Below, one piece after another: positions 58,761-61,332 of a stretch of DNA of 61,332 nt; position 1 is the first letter of the stretch, and each line of letters opens with the position of its first letter. Source of the stretch: Hansschlegelia zhihuaiae (lineage in GTDB: Bacteria; Pseudomonadota; Alphaproteobacteria; Rhizobiales; Methylopilaceae). Both the position numbers and the translations under genes were made by a program. The notes beneath the pieces were generated by a model that had not been told where the DNA came from, did not search any database, and was given only the letters and a program-made list of their open reading frames with translations. Location: contig NZ_RYFI01000003.1 in the NCBI RefSeq assembly GCF_004103825.1, forward strand, positions 23,297 to 84,628, in the 5' to 3' direction.

Positions 58761-58913
58761 GACATCCCCTCCTATCGTTGAATTCGGGCGAGGCTTACAC
58801 AGCGCGCTTCCGCGGCGCAACGCGGCGTGAGGAGCGCGTGAATAGGGAGTTAGGCTTATAGGCAGGCTTGGCGAGCCGCGGTACCTCGGCCTAATGTCCG
58901 GCCGGTCGAGATC
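58761..58913. promoter_or_regulatory. divergent promoter region of the phhB-fhc and mptG-mtdB operons
   Basis: 153 bases separating the two back-to-back C1 operons. It must carry both promoters. AATAGGGAGTTAGGCTTATA at about 58839-58858 is the most AT-rich patch and may include a -10 element. No operator was identified. Confidence 0.45.
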
Positions 58914-59954
58914 ATGAAGCACCTCCCTCGAGACGCGGCGTCGGGCCGACGCGTGCGGGCCCCGCGCGCGTTGCGCGTCGTCGCGCCCGGACGCCTGCAT
59001 ATCGGCTTCCTCGATCTCAACGGGTCGCTCGGCCGGCGCTTCGGCAGTCTCGGCCTCGCGCTGGAATCGCCGTCGTGCCGGGTGCTGCTGGAGACCGCGG
59101 ACGAGCCCTCTGCGGCGGGGCCCGACGCCGAGCGCGCCCTCGAGGCGCTGCGCAAGGTCTGCGCCGCGAACGACAGGCTCGACGACCGCGTCCGCATCGT
59201 CGTCGAACAGGCGCTGCCGGCCCATGCCGGCCTCGGCTCCGGCACCCAGCTCGCGCTCGCGGTCGGCGTCGGAGCGAGCGTGCTCGGCGGCCACGCGATG
59301 GCGCCGACGGAGGTCGCGAGGACGATCGGCCGCGGCGCGAGGTCCAGCATTGGGCTCGGAGCTTTCGAGGGCGGCGGCGTGCTGCTCGACGGTGGCCAGC
59401 CGGTCTCGCCCGACCCGAACGACCACCGACCACCGCCTCTGCTGTCTCGCGTCGCGATTCCAGAGACCTGGCGCATTCTGCTCATGTTCGACGCGAGCCG
59501 GACGGGGCTCAGCGGCTCGGCCGAGAGCGACGCCATGAAGGGGCTGCCGGAATTCCCTGAGCGGCTCGCGGAACGGCTCTGCCGGTTGACGCTGATGGGC
59601 GCGATGCCGGCGGCGGCGAATGGCGACGCCGACGCCTTCGGCCGCGCGATCGGCGAGATCCAGCGGCGGCTCGGCGACCATTTCGCGCGTTTCCAGGGCG
59701 GACGCTTCACGAGCCCGGACGTCGCCGAGGCGCTGAAGATCGTCGAGGCCGAGGGCGTGCCCGGCGTCGGGCAGAGCTCGTGGGGCCCGACGGGTTTCGC
59801 GATCTTCGGCGACGCCGTGGCGGCCGAGGACGCGGCGGCCGACATCTCGGGCCGCTTCGCGGACCGACCTCATGTCAGCTTCGACGTCGTGCGCGGCGAC
59901 AATCGCGGCGCGACCATCGCGGACGCGCCGCATTCCACCGAACGGCGGGGCTGA
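58914..59954 (+). CDS. mptG: beta-ribofuranosylaminobenzene 5'-phosphate synthase
   Basis: 346 aa GHMP-kinase-fold enzyme that makes the first committed intermediate of methanopterin from 4-hydroxy- or 4-aminobenzoate and PRPP. Family text: RVVAPGRLHIGFLDLNGSLGRRFGSLGLAL, the glycine loop LPAHAGLGSGTQLALAVG, ARSSIGLGAFEGGGVLLDGG, and GVGQSSWGPTGFAIFGD near the end. It precedes mtdB by 19 bases in one operon. Length is normal. Confidence 0.95.
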   Translation: MKHLPRDAASGRRVRAPRALRVVAPGRLHIGFLDLNGSLGRRFGSLGLALESPSCRVLLETADEPSAAGPDAERALEALRKVCAANDRLDDRVRIVVEQALPAHAGLGSGTQLALAVGVGASVLGGHAMAPTEVARTIGRGARSSIGLGAFEGGGVLLDGGQPVSPDPNDHRPPPLLSRVAIPETWRILLMFDASRTGLSGSAESDAMKGLPEFPERLAERLCRLTLMGAMPAAANGDADAFGRAIGEIQRRLGDHFARFQGGRFTSPDVAEALKIVEAEGVPGVGQSSWGPTGFAIFGDAVAAEDAAADISGRFADRPHVSFDVVRGDNRGATIADAPHSTERRG

Positions 59955-59973
59955 CCGAACCTCAGGAGCTTCC

Positions 59974-60867
59974 ATGTCCGACGCAGAACCTATCCTGCAC
60001 ATGATCACGCCACTCAGGAACACGAGCCCTTTCGACGTGAACATGGCTGTCGACGCGGGCTTCCGCTCGATCGCGACCTATTCGAAGATCCAGCTCGAGG
60101 ACGTGCGGGGCCTGACGCAGGACGCGATGTTCTCGCGCGCGCCGGACGCAGCGAAGCGCACGGTGATGTTCATCGGCGGCAAGGATGCAGGCCTCGCCCT
60201 CGACCAGATGGAGGCCGCGGCGAACGCGCTGTTCCCGCCCTTCGAGATCTCGATCTTCGCCGACCCCTCGGGCGCCTTCACGACCGCCGCCGCCATGATC
60301 GCGCTGGTCGAGAAGCACCTGCGCGGCAAGCGCGACGGAGGGCTGAAGGGCGTCAAGGTCCAGATCTACGGCGCGACCGGCATCATCGGCGGCATCGCGG
60401 CCGTGATCGCGGCCCAGGCCGGGGCCGAGGTCACGCTGGTCAGCCATCTCGTGATCGAGGACGTCGAGGCCAAGGCGGTCGACTTCAAGAAGCGTTTCGC
60501 GGTGCGGCTCGACTGCGCGGTCGCCAAGACCGACAAGCAGAAATCGGCGCTGGTGAAGGACGCCGAGGTGATCCTCAGTTGCGCCTCGCCGGGCGTCGAG
60601 GTGATCTCCGAGACGGTGCTGAAGTCCGCCAAGAACCTGCTGGTCGGAGCCGACATCAACGCCGTGCCGCCGAACGGGATCGCGGGCGTCGATTCGCACG
60701 CCGACGGCGTCGCGCTGCCGCATGGCGTGGGCGTCGGCGCGCTGGTGATCGGGCAGATCAAGTATCAGGTCCAGCACCAGATGCTGAAGCGCATCCGCGA
60801 GTCCGACACGGCGCTGCAGATCGGCGTCATCGAGGCCTTCGAGCTTGCCCGCCAGCTCGTCAAGTGA
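59974..60867 (+). CDS. mtdB: NAD(P)-dependent methylene-tetrahydromethanopterin dehydrogenase
   Basis: 297 aa. It oxidises methylene-H4MPT, the product of Fae, to methenyl-H4MPT. MtdB-type strings: ILHMITPLRNTSPFDVNMAVDAGF, GLTQDAMFSRAP, FIGGKDAGLALDQMEAA, FADPSGAFTTAAAMIA, then the nucleotide-binding VQIYGATGIIGGIAAVIAAQAGAEV and LLVGADINAVPPNGIAGV. The ILHMITPL start and length separate it from MtdA. The ATG follows CAGGAG. The downstream gene overlaps its end. Confidence 0.96.
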   Translation: MSDAEPILHMITPLRNTSPFDVNMAVDAGFRSIATYSKIQLEDVRGLTQDAMFSRAPDAAKRTVMFIGGKDAGLALDQMEAAANALFPPFEISIFADPSGAFTTAAAMIALVEKHLRGKRDGGLKGVKVQIYGATGIIGGIAAVIAAQAGAEVTLVSHLVIEDVEAKAVDFKKRFAVRLDCAVAKTDKQKSALVKDAEVILSCASPGVEVISETVLKSAKNLLVGADINAVPPNGIAGVDSHADGVALPHGVGVGALVIGQIKYQVQHQMLKRIRESDTALQIGVIEAFELARQLVK

Positions 60868-61332
60868 CGGCGCCGACGGGCTCGACCTCGCCGTCGTCGC
60901 CCTCTCGGCGCGGGCGCTCGCGCGCTCGGCGAAGCGCGCGGGCCTGAGGGCGCTCGCCGTCGACCTGTTCGTCGACGCCGACACGCGCGAGCACGCCGCG
61001 CGGGCCGTCAGGACGCCGGCGGCGCGCGGGGGCTTCGCGTTCGCCCGCGCAGCATTGCTCGAGACACTTCGCCGCAACGCGCCCGAAGGTCTGCCAGTCG
61101 TCCTCGGCGCCGGCTTCGAGCACGCGCCCAAGCTCATGCGGGCGATCGCGCGCCGCAACCCGATCCTGGGCGCTTCGCCGGATGTGGTCGCCCGGCTGAA
61201 AGACCCCGGAGCGTTCGCGGACCTGCTCGCGACCCTCGATATTTGGCATCCCGAAATCGTGCGAGGCGCCGGAACACGAAGCGCCGTTCTTCACCTCTCC
61301 CCGGCGGGGAGAGGTCGGCCCGCAGGGCCGGG
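60845..61332 (+). CDS. ATP-grasp family protein of the methylotrophy set, 3' end outside window
   Basis: The open frame runs to the window edge. The likely start is a TTG at 60845 inside the last codons of mtdB, with GAGG about 11 bases upstream. It reads LDLAVVALSARALARSAKRAGLRALAVDLFVDADTREH, GLPVVLGAGFEHAPKLMRAIARRNPILGASPDVVARLKDP, which matches the N-terminal (pre-ATP-grasp) domain of the ATP-grasp proteins found beside mtdB/mch in methylotrophs, probably a ligase in H4MPT or methylofuran side-chain synthesis. After about residue 140 the text changes to a palindromic repeat sequence, still in frame. Confidence 0.75.
   Translation, partial: MPASSSSDGADGLDLAVVALSARALARSAKRAGLRALAVDLFVDADTREHAARAVRTPAARGGFAFARAALLETLRRNAPEGLPVVLGAGFEHAPKLMRAIARRNPILGASPDVVARLKDPGAFADLLATLDIWHPEIVRGAGTRSAVLHLSPAGRGRPAGP
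61290..61332 (+). repeat. palindromic repeat at the window end, inside the ATP-grasp reading frame
   Basis: CACCTCTCCCCGGCGGGGAGAGGTC folds into a hairpin (CCTCTCCCC / GGGGAGAGG) and is followed by GGCCCGCAGGGCC, a second small palindrome. This CTCCCC-GGCGGGGAGAGG element is a familiar intergenic repeat in Hyphomicrobiales. Here it sits in an otherwise coding stretch. Confidence 0.6.

Noticed and set aside
1-61332. CRISPR arrays, insertion sequences, prophage genes
   Set aside because: No regularly spaced direct repeats, transposase or phage structural genes were recognised in any frame.

Overview
GC-rich DNA (about two thirds G+C) from a methylotrophic alphaproteobacterium, most likely of the Hyphomicrobiales (Methylopila/Hansschlegelia/Methylocystaceae-like; the genus cannot be fixed from the window). 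The evidence is a chromosomal set of C1 genes: a lanthanide-type XoxF methanol dehydrogenase, formaldehyde-activating enzyme, methylene-H4MPT dehydrogenase, the four formyltransferase/hydrolase subunits, and methylofuran and methanopterin biosynthesis genes. These sit beside typical alphaproteobacterial housekeeping genes (popZ, exoR, opgD-type, valS). Genes are tightly packed, with many ATGA, GTGA and TGATG stop/start overlaps.

Region 1 (1-15.6 kb, mostly minus strand) is housekeeping and envelope: a partial sorbosone-dehydrogenase-like protein, an ExoR-like Sel1 protein overlapping ilvD, a glycosyltransferase, an OpgD/OpgG glucan protein, valS, popZ, a TolC-type channel, a Pcm-type methyltransferase, tRNA-Cys, a DUF167 protein and an MFS transporter.

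Region 2 (15.7-28.4 kb) holds tRNA-Asn with a strong terminator, photolyase, cfa-type methyltransferase, cysteine synthase coupled to a mercaptopyruvate-type sulfurtransferase, a beta-hydroxylase-like protein, a thioredoxin-fold protein, a lone malonyl-CoA synthetase with a probable TTG start, an aldo/keto reductase/DUF6064 pair, a hydroxypyruvate-isomerase-like protein and a RecD/Dda-like helicase.

Region 3 (28.5-49.6 kb) is the methanol-oxidation and periplasmic accessory region. It contains a quinoprotein-associated SoxYZ carrier, a pair of uncharacterised secreted proteins, a two-component system, a cupredoxin-like protein without copper ligands plus a small partner, fae, and an ABC importer operon with a DUF2380/DUF3280-type lead gene. 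Next comes a lut-like/PQQ-associated ABC cluster (substrate-binding protein, beta-propeller, ATPase, permease, Pro-rich exported protein, orphan TctC-type protein). It converges on a minus-strand xoxF - xoxJ - CxxxCW-protein cluster, with a quinoprotein-relay zinc hydrolase upstream. No xoxG cytochrome, TonB receptor, lanmodulin, pqq genes or mxaF were found.

Region 4 (49.8-61.3 kb) carries the H4MPT/methylofuran pathway: a four-gene cofactor operon (MfnE-like kinase, DHPS-like, DUF447, MfnB), a frameshifted Uma2 pseudogene, the minus-strand phhB-fhcB-fhcA-fhcD-fhcC operon, and divergently mptG-mtdB-(partial ATP-grasp gene).

Together these genes would oxidise methanol in the periplasm with a Ln/PQQ enzyme, capture formaldehyde on H4MPT (Fae), oxidise it (MtdB, then Mch outside the window) and release formate through Fhc. 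Palindromic interspersed repeats occur at about 4.4, 10.4, 24.0 and 61.3 kb. No insertion sequence, prophage or CRISPR array was seen.
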